From: Sphingomonas abietis
GTDB taxonomy: Bacteria; Pseudomonadota; Alphaproteobacteria; Sphingomonadales; Sphingomonadaceae
DNA: 64,000 bases
Direction of reading: 5' to 3'
Assembly (NCBI RefSeq): GCF_027625475.1
Contig: NZ_CP115174.1
Location: 1,116,001-1,180,000, forward strand
Both the position numbers and the translations under genes were made by a program. Below are positions 1 to 11,572 of the stretch, piece after piece. The notes under the pieces are model-generated. The model made no database searches, was not told where the DNA came from, and saw only the letters and a program-made list of their open reading frames with translations. Within the stretch, counting starts at the first letter, position 1; the number at the start of each line of letters is the position of its first letter.

Positions 1-229
1 AAGGCTCCGAGACGTTCGACAGCATGTTGGACAGGCCGTGCCGGATCGGATGCGGCATCACCGTGATATAGCCCTTGGCGACCGGCCGCAGCACCGCCTT
101 ATCGAGCCCGCGATCGAGGTTCCACATCTTGCGGTTGATGCCCTCATAGGGATCACCGGGGGTCTTCGGGCCGGTGGTCGCGCAGCCGGCGAGAAGGACC
201 AGGGCGGGCAATAACTTCAACGCGCGCAT
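1..229 (-). CDS. mlaA: MlaA/VacJ-like outer-membrane lipoprotein, N-terminal part (cut by window edge)
   Basis: Only the first 76 codons lie in the window. The protein opens with a lipoprotein signal peptide (MRALKLLPALVLLAGC) whose lipobox ends in Leu-Ala-Gly-Cys. It continues with DPYEGINRKMWNLDRGLDKAVLRP-type sequence (positions about 130-60), which is typical of MlaA, the outer-membrane lipoprotein that removes misplaced phospholipids from the outer leaflet. ATG at 229 is preferred because a GGGGGAA purine stretch lies a few bases upstream. In-frame ATGs also exist at 247, 271 and 280, but they would bury the signal peptide. The gene diverges from the ArsR-type regulator. Family assignment rests on a short segment only. 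Confidence 0.7.
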   Translation of the reverse strand, partial: MRALKLLPALVLLAGCATTGPKTPGDPYEGINRKMWNLDRGLDKAVLRPVAKGYITVMPHPIRHGLSNMLSNVSEP

Positions 230-326
230 CGGCAACGATTCCCCCATACGAGACGGCGGTGTAACATTCATGTCGGACATAGGTTGCCGCTTGCCACGCA
301 GCCGGACGACTCACAAGGCGATTGAC

Positions 327-350
327 CGATATAAGGATATCTTTATATCG
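327..350. promoter_or_regulatory. Near-perfect 24-bp palindrome, probable operator of the ArsR-type regulator
   Basis: Bases 327-350 read CGATATAAGGAT/ATCTTTATATCG. The two 12-base arms match at 11 of 12 positions. The AT-rich core contrasts with the GC-rich surroundings. It ends 8 bases before the ATG at 359, so a bound repressor would block transcription initiation. ArsR-family regulators of S-adenosylmethionine/homocysteine metabolism are known to bind ATATAAAGATATCTTTATAT-like palindromes; the similarity is recalled, not computed. Probably autoregulation of the whole metF-metH operon. Confidence 0.65.
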
Positions 351-358
351 TTATCCCG

Positions 359-1303
359 ATGAAGGACGCGCTCGCCATCTTCCGTGCTCTTGCCGATCCG
401 ACACGGCTGCGGATCGTCGCTCTGTTGCGGGAGATGGAGCTTTCGGTGGGCGAACTGGCACAGGTTCTGGGCCAGAGCCAGCCGCGGGTTTCGCGCCATG
501 TGAAGATTCTCGCCGACGCCGGGCTCGCCGAGCGGCGGCGCGAGGGCAGCTGGGTGTTCCTCGCGCTGGGGGATGCGGATCGCGTGGCGCCGGTGTTCGC
601 GGCGATCGACGCCTGGGGGCAGGGCGATGCTTCGGGCGATCTCGCGCGGTTGGATGCGGTGCGCGCCGAGCGGTCTGTGGCGGCATTGCGCTATTTCGAG
701 GGGCATGCGGCGGAATGGGATGCGATCCGCTCGCTCCATGTCGCGGAGGCCGATGTCGAGGCGGCGATCGGCGAGGCGCTCGGCACCGGCCCGATCGGCC
801 GGCTGGTCGATATCGGCACCGGCACCGGGCGGATGCTCGAATTGCTGGCGCCTCGCGCCGAGAGTGCGATCGGCATCGATCGCTCGCCCGAGATGCTGCG
901 CTTCGCCCGCGCCAAGCTCTCGTCCGACGCGGCGCTCGCCAAGGCCGAACTCCGGCAGGGTGACATGTACGCGCTGCCGCTGGCCGATCGTTCGGCCGAC
1001 TTGGTCGTGCTCCATCTGGTGCTCCATTATGCCCAGCAGCCGGCCGCTGCGGTGGCCGAGGCCGCGCGCCTGCTGGGGCCGGGCGGCCGCCTGCTGATCG
1101 CCGACTTCGCGCCGCACGAGCGCGAGGAGTTGCGCGATCAGGCGGCGCACGCCCGGCTCGGCTTCTCGGATCAGCAGATGGCCGAGTGGTTCGGCGCGGC
1201 GGGGCTGGTGCCGAGCCAGATCGAGGCGCTGGAAGGCAGCGAATTGACCGTGAAATTGTGGCTGGGCGAGCGCCCGGCCGAGCCTGTGCGAAGGGTTGCG
1301 TGA
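359..1303 (+). CDS. ArsR-family regulator fused to a SAM-dependent methyltransferase domain
   Basis: 314 residues. Residues 1-85 form an ArsR winged helix (ALADPTRLRIVALL, then a recognition helix around SQPRVSRHVKIL). A class I methyltransferase fold follows, with the SAM-binding glycine motif VDIGTGTG at residues 150-157. No ELCVC metal-binding motif is present, so metal sensing is unlikely. The reading frame starts 8 bases after the palindrome and has no Shine-Dalgarno sequence, which suggests a leaderless message. The stop overlaps the metF start (TGATG). In Proteobacteria such regulators beside metF/metH respond to SAM or S-adenosylhomocysteine (SahR/SamR groups). I infer the same role here; whether the methyltransferase domain is catalytic or only a ligand sensor is unknown. 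Confidence 0.85.
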   Translation: MKDALAIFRALADPTRLRIVALLREMELSVGELAQVLGQSQPRVSRHVKILADAGLAERRREGSWVFLALGDADRVAPVFAAIDAWGQGDASGDLARLDAVRAERSVAALRYFEGHAAEWDAIRSLHVAEADVEAAIGEALGTGPIGRLVDIGTGTGRMLELLAPRAESAIGIDRSPEMLRFARAKLSSDAALAKAELRQGDMYALPLADRSADLVVLHLVLHYAQQPAAAVAEAARLLGPGGRLLIADFAPHEREELRDQAAHARLGFSDQQMAEWFGAAGLVPSQIEALEGSELTVKLWLGERPAEPVRRVA

Positions 1304-2244
1304 TGCCGACTTATGCCGAACTCGAGGAGGCGCGCCGCGCCCTCGACGCCCCGCTGTTCGCCGACCTCGCCGGCGATGCGCGGGTCTCGTTCGAATTCTT
1401 CCCGCCCAAGAGCGAGAAGATGGAGGCCCAGCTGTGGGATGCGATCCAGACGCTGGCGCCGCTCGGGCCGCGCTTCGTCTCGGTGACTTACGGCGCCGGC
1501 GGTTCGACCCGCGAGCGGACCCACGCGACGGTCGCGCGCATCGCCAGCGAAACGGCCATCCCTGCCGCCGCGCACCTCACCTGCGTCGAGGCGAGCAAGG
1601 ACGAGGTGGACGAGATCGCACGCGCCTATTGGGAGGCGGGCGTGCGCCATATCGTCGCGCTGCGCGGCGATCCGCCGACGGCCGGCGCCCGCTTCGAGCC
1701 GCACCCGCAGGGCTATCGCAACGCCGCCGATCTGGTCGGTGGCCTGCGCAAGGTCGCACCGTTAGAGATTTCGGTGGCGGCCTATCCGGAGTGCCATCCG
1801 GACTCGGCCAGCTCGCAGGCCGACATCGACAATCTGAAGGCCAAGATCGATGCCGGGGCGACCCGCGCGATCAGCCAGTTCTTCTTCTCGCCCGAAGCCT
1901 TCTTCCGGTTCCGCGACAAGACCGCCGCCGCCGGCATCACCGCCGAGATCGTGCCGGGCATCCTGCCCGTCTCCAACGTCGCGCAGACCCGCAAGTTCGC
2001 GGCGATGTGCGGGGCGGCGATCCCGAGCTGGATGGATCGCCTGTTCGAAGGGCTCGACGATCACCCGGCTGCCCGCCAACTGGTTGCCGCCACGATCGCG
2101 GCGGAAATGTGCCGCAAGCTCTATGCGGGGGGCGTGCGCAACTTCCATTTCTACACGCTCAACCGGGCCGAACTGGCCTATGCGATCTGCCATCTGCTCG
2201 GCCTGCGCGCCGGCAGCAACGCGGCGCTGGAGCAGGCGGCGTGA
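1303..2244 (+). CDS. metF: Methylenetetrahydrofolate reductase
   Basis: 313 residues, a normal MetF length. It reduces 5,10-methylene-THF to 5-methyl-THF, the methyl donor for methionine synthase. The N-terminal FEFFPPKS carries the catalytic Glu (residue 31). Further family motifs are VTYGAGGSTRERT, AHLTCVEAS and HIVALRGDPP, the last holding the substrate-binding Asp; the FAD-binding barrel continues to the C-terminus. ATG at 1303 overlaps the stop of the regulator by one base, so the two genes are translationally coupled. It lies directly upstream of metH, as expected for consecutive steps of the methyl cycle. Confidence 0.95.
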   Translation: MPTYAELEEARRALDAPLFADLAGDARVSFEFFPPKSEKMEAQLWDAIQTLAPLGPRFVSVTYGAGGSTRERTHATVARIASETAIPAAAHLTCVEASKDEVDEIARAYWEAGVRHIVALRGDPPTAGARFEPHPQGYRNAADLVGGLRKVAPLEISVAAYPECHPDSASSQADIDNLKAKIDAGATRAISQFFFSPEAFFRFRDKTAAAGITAEIVPGILPVSNVAQTRKFAAMCGAAIPSWMDRLFEGLDDHPAARQLVAATIAAEMCRKLYAGGVRNFHFYTLNRAELAYAICHLLGLRAGSNAALEQAA

Positions 2245-2264
2245 TGCCATCGGCCCGACCAAAA

Positions 2265-2380
2265 CCCGTTCGCACTGAGCCCGTCGAAGTGCGTGCCCCA
2301 AGCGCGGCGCCTGCCGCACGTCCCCTTCGACTGCCTTGCAGGCGCTCAGGGCAGGCTTCGACTGCGCTCAGGACGAACGG
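2265..2380. repeat. Family-1 palindromic intergenic repeat, copy 1
   Basis: Outer arms CCGTTCGCACTGAGC and GCTCAGGACGAACGG are inverted copies of each other, with inner arms around GTCGAA/TTCGAC. It fills the metF-metH1 gap, and its right end (ACGAACGGAGG) supplies part of the metH1 Shine-Dalgarno sequence. The same arms recur at 3447, 11464, 13280, 30418, 33310 and 33799. Confidence 0.9.
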
Positions 2381-2392
2381 AGGATTGTTGCA

Positions 2393-3439
2393 GTGACCAA
2401 AGCTGAAATTTTCCGCGCCGAAGCGGCCCAGCGCATCCTCATCACCGACGGCGCCTTCGGCACGATGATCCAGGACTATCGCCTGGACGAGGCCGCCTAT
2501 CGCGGCGGCTACGACACCGGCTTCGACCAGAAGGGCAATAACGACCTGCTGGTGCTGACCCGGCCCGACATCATCGATGCGATCACCCGCCAATATCTGG
2601 CGGCGGGATCGGATATCGTCTCGACCAACACCTTCAACGCCAACACGATCAGCCAGGCCGATTACGGCGCCGAGCATCTGGTGCGCGAGATGAACATCGC
2701 CGCCGCCTCGATCGCGCGCAAGGCGGCCGACGATGCCGAGGCCGCCGACGGCCGGCCGCGCTTCGTCGCCGGCGCGGTCGGGCCGACCAACAAGACGCTG
2801 TCGCTGTCGCCCGACGTCAACGATCCCGGCTTCCGCGCGATTGATTTCGATACGCTGAAGAACGTCTATCGCGAGCAGGTCGACGCGCTGCTCGACGGCG
2901 GCTGCGACTTCATCCTGATCGAGACCATCTTCGACACGCTGAACGCCAAGGCCGGCATCATGGCGGTGCTGGAAGCCGGTGAGGCGCGGGGCGAGCCGGT
3001 GCCGCTGATGATCTCGATGACGATCACCGACATGTCGGGCCGCAACCTGTCTGGCCATTCGGTCGAGGCGTTCTGGGCGGCGGTGCGCCACGCCCGGCCG
3101 CTGACGATCGGGCTCAACTGCTCGTTCGGCGCGCCGCAGCTGCGCCCGCATGTCGTGTCGCTGTCCGGCCTCGCCGATACGCTGCTGATGGTCTATCCGA
3201 ACGCCGGCCTGCCCAACGAGCTCGGCGCCTATGACGAGGAGCCGCACACCACCGGCGGCTTCATCGCCGAATGGGCGGCGACCGGGCTGATCAACGTCGT
3301 CGGCGGCTGCTGCGGCACGACTCCGGCGCATATCGCGGCGATGGCGAAGGCGGTCGGCGGGCACGCCCCGCGCAAGCTCGCCACCCCGCCGGTGCGGATG
3401 ACGCTGGCCGGGCTCGAACCGTTCATCGTCGCGGCCTGA
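2393..3439 (+). CDS. metH1: Methionine synthase, homocysteine-binding module as a separate protein
   Basis: 348 residues corresponding only to the N-terminal homocysteine methyltransferase barrel of MetH. It starts with ILITDGAFGTMIQ and keeps the three zinc ligands expected of the domain: Cys243 (GLNCSFG) and Cys306-Cys307 (GGCCGTTP). GTG at 2393 is chosen because GGAGG at 2379-2383 sits 9 bases upstream; an earlier in-frame start would lie inside the repeat. The remaining MetH modules are encoded by the next gene after a 90-base gap. Split MetH proteins are known in several alphaproteobacteria; the two products must act together. Confidence 0.93.
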   Translation: MTKAEIFRAEAAQRILITDGAFGTMIQDYRLDEAAYRGGYDTGFDQKGNNDLLVLTRPDIIDAITRQYLAAGSDIVSTNTFNANTISQADYGAEHLVREMNIAAASIARKAADDAEAADGRPRFVAGAVGPTNKTLSLSPDVNDPGFRAIDFDTLKNVYREQVDALLDGGCDFILIETIFDTLNAKAGIMAVLEAGEARGEPVPLMISMTITDMSGRNLSGHSVEAFWAAVRHARPLTIGLNCSFGAPQLRPHVVSLSGLADTLLMVYPNAGLPNELGAYDEEPHTTGGFIAEWAATGLINVVGGCCGTTPAHIAAMAKAVGGHAPRKLATPPVRMTLAGLEPFIVAA

Positions 3440-3446
3440 GGAATAC

Positions 3447-3519
3447 CCGTTCGTGTCGAGCGAAGTCGAGACACGCAGCACCCAGTTTCACGTCCCTCGA
3501 CTTCGCTCGGGACGAACGG
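3447..3519. repeat. Family-1 palindromic repeat, copy 2, between the two metH genes
   Basis: Arms CCGTTCGTGTCGAGCGAAG and CTTCGCTCGGGACGAACGG face each other across a short loop. The element occupies almost the whole gap between the homocysteine module and the folate/cobalamin modules and ends 10 bases before the metH2 ATG. Confidence 0.9.
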
Positions 3520-3529
3520 ATCGAGTTTG

Positions 3530-6226
<2,697 letters not shown>

Positions 6227-6297
6227 CCATGGGCCGCACGGGGTTGAGGGCGAGCGCCGGGCGTGGCAGCGTCCGCGCCATCCAAGGAGTCTGCGCG

Positions 6298-7266
6298 ATG
6301 AAGATGCTGTTCCCGTTCATGGCCACCGCCCTCGGTCTCACCATGACCCTCGCCACCGCCGGGCAGGCGCAGCAGGCGCCGCAGGCCCAGCCCGCGGCGA
6401 TGCCGTTCGTGGTGCAGGAAAGCGGCAAGGGCTTCTACCGGCTCGACGATGCGGTGCGGTCGGTCAATGGCGGCGACGCGACGATCGTGATCGCGCCGGG
6501 CACCTACAAGGATTGCGCCAAGGTCGATCAGGGCCGCGTCGCCTTCCGCGCCAAGGTGTCGGGCAGCGCGATCTTCGACGGCGGCATCTGCGACGGCAAG
6601 GCGACCCTGGTGCTGTCGGGCACCGATGCGATGGTCGACGGCCTGGTCTTCCAGAATCTCAAGGTGCCGGACGGCAACGGCGCCGGCATCCGCCTCCAGC
6701 ACGGCAATCTGACCGTGATGAACTCCACCTTCCGCAATTCGGAAGAGGGGATCCTCGCCGGCGACGACGCCACCGGCGAGATCCATGTCGACCGGTCGAG
6801 CTTCTCGGGTCTCGGCAGCTGCGCGGTGGCGTCGGGCTGCGCGCACGGCCTCTATATCGGCCATTATGGCAAGCTGTATGTGACCCGCAGCCGCTTCGAG
6901 AAGGGCCGCGGCGGCCATTATCTGAAGTCGCGCGCCGCCTGGGTGTCGATCACCGACAACAGCTTCGACGATTCGCAGGGCCATGGCACCAACTACACGA
7001 TCGACCTGTGCTCGGGCGCGACCGGCACGATCGCGCGCAACATCATGTCGTCGGGGCCGGACAAGGAGAACCATTCCGGCTTCATCGTGGTCGCGGCCGA
7101 GCAGCGCGACAATCCCTCGGCAGGCCTGACGATCGTCGACAACACCGCGACGCTGACCCCGGGCGTGACCTACACGCCGACCTTCGTGATCGATTTCAGC
7201 CATGAGCCGCTGGTGATCAACGGCAACATGCTCGGCCACGGCATCAACCGCTTCGAGACGCGCTGA
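6298..7266 (+). CDS. Secreted right-handed parallel beta-helix repeat protein
   Basis: 322 residues with a signal peptide (MKMLFPFMATALGLTMTLATAGQAQ). The rest shows repeated short strand patterns (TLVLSGTDAMVDGLVFQNL, GAGIRLQHGNLTVMNSTF, GEIHVDRSSFSG, KLYVTRSRFEKG, WVSITDNSFDDS) that form a parallel beta-helix of the pectate-lyase/carbohydrate-binding kind. It has no obvious lyase active site, so a catalytic role cannot be assigned. AAGGAG at 6284 supports ATG at 6298. The gene is followed by a strong hairpin and probably has its own promoter. Confidence 0.8.
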   Translation: MKMLFPFMATALGLTMTLATAGQAQQAPQAQPAAMPFVVQESGKGFYRLDDAVRSVNGGDATIVIAPGTYKDCAKVDQGRVAFRAKVSGSAIFDGGICDGKATLVLSGTDAMVDGLVFQNLKVPDGNGAGIRLQHGNLTVMNSTFRNSEEGILAGDDATGEIHVDRSSFSGLGSCAVASGCAHGLYIGHYGKLYVTRSRFEKGRGGHYLKSRAAWVSITDNSFDDSQGHGTNYTIDLCSGATGTIARNIMSSGPDKENHSGFIVVAAEQRDNPSAGLTIVDNTATLTPGVTYTPTFVIDFSHEPLVINGNMLGHGINRFETR

Positions 7267-7280
7267 GCCCGAGACCTAAG

Positions 7281-7306
7281 CCCTCTCCCGCCCGAGCGGG
7301 AGAGGG
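7281..7306 (+). terminator. Hairpin after the beta-helix gene
   Basis: CCCTCTCCCGC and GCGGGAGAGGG form an 11-bp GC-rich stem with a 4-base loop. It lacks a long U tract, so it may be a repeat-derived hairpin rather than a strict intrinsic terminator. Confidence 0.5.
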
Positions 7307-7347
7307 TTGGTCGCCGATCGCGCGTAGATCGCATGCGAGGTGTTGCC

Positions 7348-7617
7348 GTGCTCCTGCGAAGGCAGGAGCCCAGGGGCGATCGACATTCAGCGGATCAGGC
7401 TATGGTCCGTGCCTGAAGCGATCGTCATCCTGAACTTGTTTCACGATCCCAGCGAACCCTGGCGCTGAGCGCCCGGAGGAGGCGGGATGCTGACACAAGT
7501 TCAGCATGACGGTATGAAACGGGACGATCGCCCGTATTCAACCATCGAATGTCGATCGGCTCCAGAGCTGCAAGCATCCAGCCCGGAAACCCTGGGCTCT
7601 TGCCTTCGCAGGAGCAC
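7348..7617. repeat. Composite intergenic repeat block in a 359-base gap
   Basis: The gap 7267-7625 holds no gene. GTGCTCCTGCGAAGGCAGGAGCCCAGG (7348-7374) reappears inverted at 7591-7617. Between them, GTCATCCTGAACTTGTT (7424) faces ACAAGTTCAGCATGAC (ending 7510). The second pair resembles the GTCATCC/GGATGAC element at 37066. It looks like nested insertion of two repeat families. Confidence 0.7.
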
Positions 7618-7625
7618 CAGCGCCT

Positions 7626-9281
7626 TTATTTCCCGCACATATCGCCGCCGAGATCGACGCACTGGCCATCGACGGCAGGCGTCTTCACGCCTGCCAGCGC
7701 GGCGAGGGTGGGAGCGATGTCGACCGTCTCGATCGGGGTGGCGCGGGTCTGGGCATCGACACCCGGCCACCAGAACAGGATCGGCACCTGGCGATCATGA
7801 TCCCAGGGCGAGCCATGGCCGGCCACCACGTCGCCGGGGCCGCGCGGCAGGCCGAAGCTGGTGCGCTCGCCATAGGCCACCGCGATGTCGCCCGAACGAT
7901 CGCGGTCATAGCTTTCGTGGAAGCGCTGGACGAAGCTGAGCTCGGTCGGCGGGGTGTGCGGCGGCACGGTCGCGGCCTCCACCTCGGCGCGGGTATAGAC
8001 GGCGTGGACCTCGGGCTGCTGCTTCAGCCAGGCGATCGTCGCATCCTGGACCTGGGCGCGCAACGCCGCGTCCGGGCCGACATTGATGGTCAGCTGCTGG
8101 GGGTCGTCGCCGACGATCGGCTCGTAGCTGAGCCCGGTCTGCTGCATCACCGCCTTGTTGAGCCTGCTCACGAAGGCGGCGCTGTCGAGCCGGCTGGCCT
8201 TGGGGTCATGCTCATGCTCGCGCTCGGCGGCGTCGGTCGCGCCATGATCGGCGGTCAGCACCACCATCACCGGCACGCCGAGCCGCTCGAGATCGCCCAC
8301 GAAGCGGCCCAGCGTGGCATCGAGCCCGGCCTGCTGCACGCACATCTCCGGCCCGCCATTGCCGTAGCGATGGCCGATATAGTCGTTGGCCGAGAGGCTG
8401 ACCGCCAGCACGTCGGTCGCCGGGCCGTGGCCGAGATGCTGCTGCGCGATCACCTGCTCGGCGAAATCGACGATCGTCGCGTCGAACAGCGGCGAGGCGC
8501 GCAGATTGTCCTGGAAATCGGTGGTCATCAGGAATTGCGGATTCTGCTCGGCGCGCGCCGCCAGATCGGGCGGCACATGACCGGAAATGTCGATCTTGCC
8601 GAAATGGACCGGCTTCTCCATCGCCGCGCAGGTCGCCGAGACGGCCGGGTAGAGCGGCGGCGGCGAGGCCTTCCAGCGGGCGAACAGGCTGCGATCGAAC
8701 GTCGCGGCGGGCTGGGTGACGGCGGGCGTCACCGGGCCGGCAAAGTGCGACGTGGTGAAGCCTTCGCCGTCCACCCACCAATAGACGCCGTCGGCATGCT
8801 TGCCGGCCATCGTGATCGCGGCGCGATCCTTGCCCGACACCGCGAAGGAGCGTGCGCCCGGCTCGGCCGCCTTCACCCAGTCGCCGAGCGTGGTGACGTG
8901 CATGTTCTGCGGGCCGCGCGCATTGGGGTCGGACGAGCCCGGCGCTTGCACGCAATAGATGTTGGAGCCGGTCTTGGCGTCGAACCAGCTGTTGGCGATG
9001 ATGCCGGTATGCTCGGGGTGCATGCCGCTCAGGATGGTCGAGTGGCCCGGGCAGGTCTCGGTCGCGGCGTGGCTCTGATAGCCGACCGGGAAGGCGACGC
9101 CCGACGACAATGTCTTCAGGCCGCCGGTGTAGCTCGACAGATAGCGGCGATAGAGTTCGGACGAGAATTGATCGACCGAGATCGCGACGATCAGCTTGGG
9201 TTTCTCCGGCGGCGGCGCGGCCAGTGCGGGTGCGAGGCCGAGCAATGCCGCAAAGCCGGCTGCAATCGTCGATGAACGCAT
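7626..9281 (-). CDS. phoK: Secreted alkaline phosphatase/phosphodiesterase, PhoK/PafA type
   Basis: 551 residues with a signal peptide cleaved near ALAAPPPEK. The alkaline phosphatase superfamily fold is shown by VAISVDQF (Asp37, metal ligand), the nucleophile Thr76 in ATETCPGHS, IIANSWFD, SGKDRAAI (the Lys and Arg that bind phosphate in the Sphingomonas enzyme PhoK), VLTADHGATD and GHGSPWDHD near the C-terminus. A Thr nucleophile with the GKDR motif separates this group from PhoA (Ser) and PhoD/PhoX. It probably releases phosphate outside the cytoplasm. The gene is monocistronic between a repeat block and the divergent dsbD-like gene; I saw no clear Pho box. Confidence 0.85.
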   Translation of the reverse strand: MRSSTIAAGFAALLGLAPALAAPPPEKPKLIVAISVDQFSSELYRRYLSSYTGGLKTLSSGVAFPVGYQSHAATETCPGHSTILSGMHPEHTGIIANSWFDAKTGSNIYCVQAPGSSDPNARGPQNMHVTTLGDWVKAAEPGARSFAVSGKDRAAITMAGKHADGVYWWVDGEGFTTSHFAGPVTPAVTQPAATFDRSLFARWKASPPPLYPAVSATCAAMEKPVHFGKIDISGHVPPDLAARAEQNPQFLMTTDFQDNLRASPLFDATIVDFAEQVIAQQHLGHGPATDVLAVSLSANDYIGHRYGNGGPEMCVQQAGLDATLGRFVGDLERLGVPVMVVLTADHGATDAAEREHEHDPKASRLDSAAFVSRLNKAVMQQTGLSYEPIVGDDPQQLTINVGPDAALRAQVQDATIAWLKQQPEVHAVYTRAEVEAATVPPHTPPTELSFVQRFHESYDRDRSGDIAVAYGERTSFGLPRGPGDVVAGHGSPWDHDRQVPILFWWPGVDAQTRATPIETVDIAPTLAALAGVKTPAVDGQCVDLGGDMCGK

Positions 9282-9350
9282 CTATATCCCCTGAACGGTA
9301 ACGGTTCGGCCGCTTCGATCGAAGCACGGCAGAACGGATCAAGGATGGCG

Positions 9351-11426
9351 ATGACGGTGCTGCGTTTCTGGATGATGACACTCGCGCTCGTGCTGGGCTT
9401 CGCAGGCCCGGCGCGCGCTGAGCTTGGCGGTGGCGCCCCCCATCTCACCGCCGCGCTGGTGCCTGAGAGCAGCACGCCCGCGGCCGGCCAACCGACCACG
9501 CTGGCGATCCTGATGACGCCGCAGCCGGGCTGGCACGGTTATTGGAAGACGACGGGCGACACCGGCTTTCCGATGAAGATCGACTGGACGTTGCCCAAGG
9601 GCGCGAAGGCGGGCGATCCGGCCTATCCGGTGCCGGGCACGCTCGTCATCGCCGGGCTGATGAACCATGTGTACGAGAAGCCCTATGCGCTGCTGGTGAC
9701 GCTCGACGTGCCGGCGGGGCTCGCCAACGGCACAACGCTGCCGGTGTCGGCCAAGCTCGACTATCTGGTCTGCTCGGCGACCTTGTGCGTGCCCGAGAGC
9801 GCGACCGTCTCGACGACGCTCCACATCGGCGACGGTGCGCCCGACGCGACGTCCACCGCGCGCTTCGATGGCTGGCGCAAGGCGCTGCCGCGGCCGCTCG
9901 GCTCGCCGGTGACCTTTGAGACCCAGGCCGGCCAGTTCCGCCTCGCCGTGCCGCTGCCCGCCTCGGTGGCGCTCGCCCAGCCGCATCTGTTCGCGGTGAC
10001 CGAGGGGGCGCTCGATTATGCCGCGCCGCAGAGCTTCTCGCGCGACGGCGATACGCTGGTGATCGCCACCAAGGCGGGCGCCACCCCGCCGAAAAGCTTC
10101 GACGGCGTGCTGTCGCTGGGCGACGGCACCGGCCTGTCCTTCACCGCCGCGCCGGGCGCGGTGCCGGTCGCCGGCAGGCCGATCGGATCGGAGGCGACCG
10201 CCCCCGATGCGAAGCATGGCACGCTGGCGCTCGCCCTGATCGCGTTGGCCGGCGCGGTGCTGGGCGGGCTGATCCTCAACATCATGCCCTGCGTCTTCCC
10301 GATCCTGAGCCTCAAGGCCCTCAGCCTCGCCCGCGCCGGCGGCGAGGAGAAGCAGGTGCGCCGCGAGGCGCTGGCCTATGCGGCGGGCGTGATTCTCGTC
10401 TGCGTGGCGCTGGGCGCGCTGATCCTCGGGCTGCGCGCGGCGGGCACGCAGGTCGGCTGGGCGTTCCAGTTGCAGAATCCGGCCGTGATCTTCGTGCTGG
10501 TGCTGCTGGTCAGCGCGATCGCCTTCAACCTCGCCGGGCTGTTCGAGCTGGGCACGGTGAGCGCAGGCTCCGATCTCGCCGGCAAGGGCGGCCTCGCCGG
10601 CGCGTTCTGGACCGGCGCGCTCGCCGCCTTCGTGGCGACGCCCTGCACCGGGCCGTTCATGGCGGCGGCGCTCGGCGCCGCGCTGGTGCTGCCGGTGGCG
10701 GCGGCTCTGCTGGTGTTCGCGGGGCTGGGCTTCGGGCTGGCGCTGCCCTTCCTGCTGCTCGGCTACGTGCCGGCGTTGCGCAAGATGCTGCCCAAGCCCG
10801 GCGGCTGGATGGAGACATTCCGCCATATTCTGGCGGTGCCGATGTTCCTGACTGCGCTCGGCCTCGCCTGGGTGCTCGGCAACCAGACCGCGGCGGACGG
10901 CGTGGTGCTGGCGATCGGCGCGGCGATGCTGCTGGCGATCGGCCTGTGGATGACGGGGCTGCGCCAGCGCGGCTTCAAGCGTGCGGCATGGGCGCCGGCG
11001 ACGGTCGCGCTGCTGCTCGCGCTGGGCGGGATCACGCTGCTGCCCAGGCATCAGGCGCAGGCGGCCGAAGCGGGGGTTGCGGCCGCGCAGCCCTTCGATC
11101 CGGCGAAGCTGGCGGCGTTGCAGGCGGCGGGCAAGCCGGTGTTCCTCTATTTCACCGCCGACTGGTGCCTGTCGTGCAAGGTCAACGAGAAGGCGGCGAT
11201 CGAGCGTGCCGAGACGCAGGACGCCTTCGCCAAGGCCGGCGTCACCACGATGATCGGCGACTGGACCGATGGCGACGCGACGATCGGCAAGTTCCTGGAG
11301 GCGCATGGCCGCTCGGGCGTGCCGCTCTATCTGTGGTACGCGCCGGGCAGCGCCACGCCGAAGGAGCTGCCGCAGATATTGACGCCGGGGCTGCTGGCGG
11401 GGCTGGCGGGCGCGTCCCGCTCCTGA
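9351..11426 (+). CDS. DsbD/ScsB-like thiol:disulfide reductase with C-terminal thioredoxin domain
   Basis: 691 residues. After a signal peptide (WMMTLALVLGFAGPARA) comes a periplasmic DsbD-N-like domain with the pair CSATLC. About eight membrane helices follow, containing the two transmembrane cysteines in NIMPCVFP and ATPCTGP. The C-terminal thioredoxin domain has DWCLSCK. These three cysteine pairs are the electron relay that moves reducing power from cytoplasmic thioredoxin to the periplasm. ATG at 9351 is preferred because AAGGA (9341-9345) is 5 bases upstream; ATG at 9345 overlaps that sequence. Confidence 0.9.
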   Translation: MTVLRFWMMTLALVLGFAGPARAELGGGAPHLTAALVPESSTPAAGQPTTLAILMTPQPGWHGYWKTTGDTGFPMKIDWTLPKGAKAGDPAYPVPGTLVIAGLMNHVYEKPYALLVTLDVPAGLANGTTLPVSAKLDYLVCSATLCVPESATVSTTLHIGDGAPDATSTARFDGWRKALPRPLGSPVTFETQAGQFRLAVPLPASVALAQPHLFAVTEGALDYAAPQSFSRDGDTLVIATKAGATPPKSFDGVLSLGDGTGLSFTAAPGAVPVAGRPIGSEATAPDAKHGTLALALIALAGAVLGGLILNIMPCVFPILSLKALSLARAGGEEKQVRREALAYAAGVILVCVALGALILGLRAAGTQVGWAFQLQNPAVIFVLVLLVSAIAFNLAGLFELGTVSAGSDLAGKGGLAGAFWTGALAAFVATPCTGPFMAAALGAALVLPVAAALLVFAGLGFGLALPFLLLGYVPALRKMLPKPGGWMETFRHILAVPMFLTALGLAWVLGNQTAADGVVLAIGAAMLLAIGLWMTGLRQRGFKRAAWAPATVALLLALGGITLLPRHQAQAAEAGVAAAQPFDPAKLAALQAAGKPVFLYFTADWCLSCKVNEKAAIERAETQDAFAKAGVTTMIGDWTDGDATIGKFLEAHGRSGVPLYLWYAPGSATPKELPQILTPGLLAGLAGASRS

Positions 11427-11463
11427 CGGAAGCCCCGCGAAGCTGGGTACGGATAGCTTAGAG

Positions 11464-11544
11464 CCGTTCGTCCTGAGCTTGTCGAAGGATGTGCCGCAGG
11501 CGGTGCGCGTGGGGCACGCACTTCGACAAGCTCAGTGCGAACGG
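11464..11544. repeat. Family-1 palindromic repeat, copy 3
   Basis: CCGTTCGTCCTGAGCTTGTC opens the element and GACAAGCTCAGTGCGAACGG closes it. It lies between two convergent genes and may act as a hairpin between their 3' ends. Confidence 0.9.
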
Positions 11545-11572
11545 ATTATCGGCGATTATAGTAGGCAAATGC

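Noticed and set aside
3440..3529. Cobalamin riboswitch before metH2
   Set aside because: The gap is filled by the palindromic repeat; no B12-box-like sequence is visible.
7267..7625. Possible CRISPR array in the repeat-rich gap
   Set aside because: Repeats are inverted pairs from different families with no regular spacers and no cas genes.
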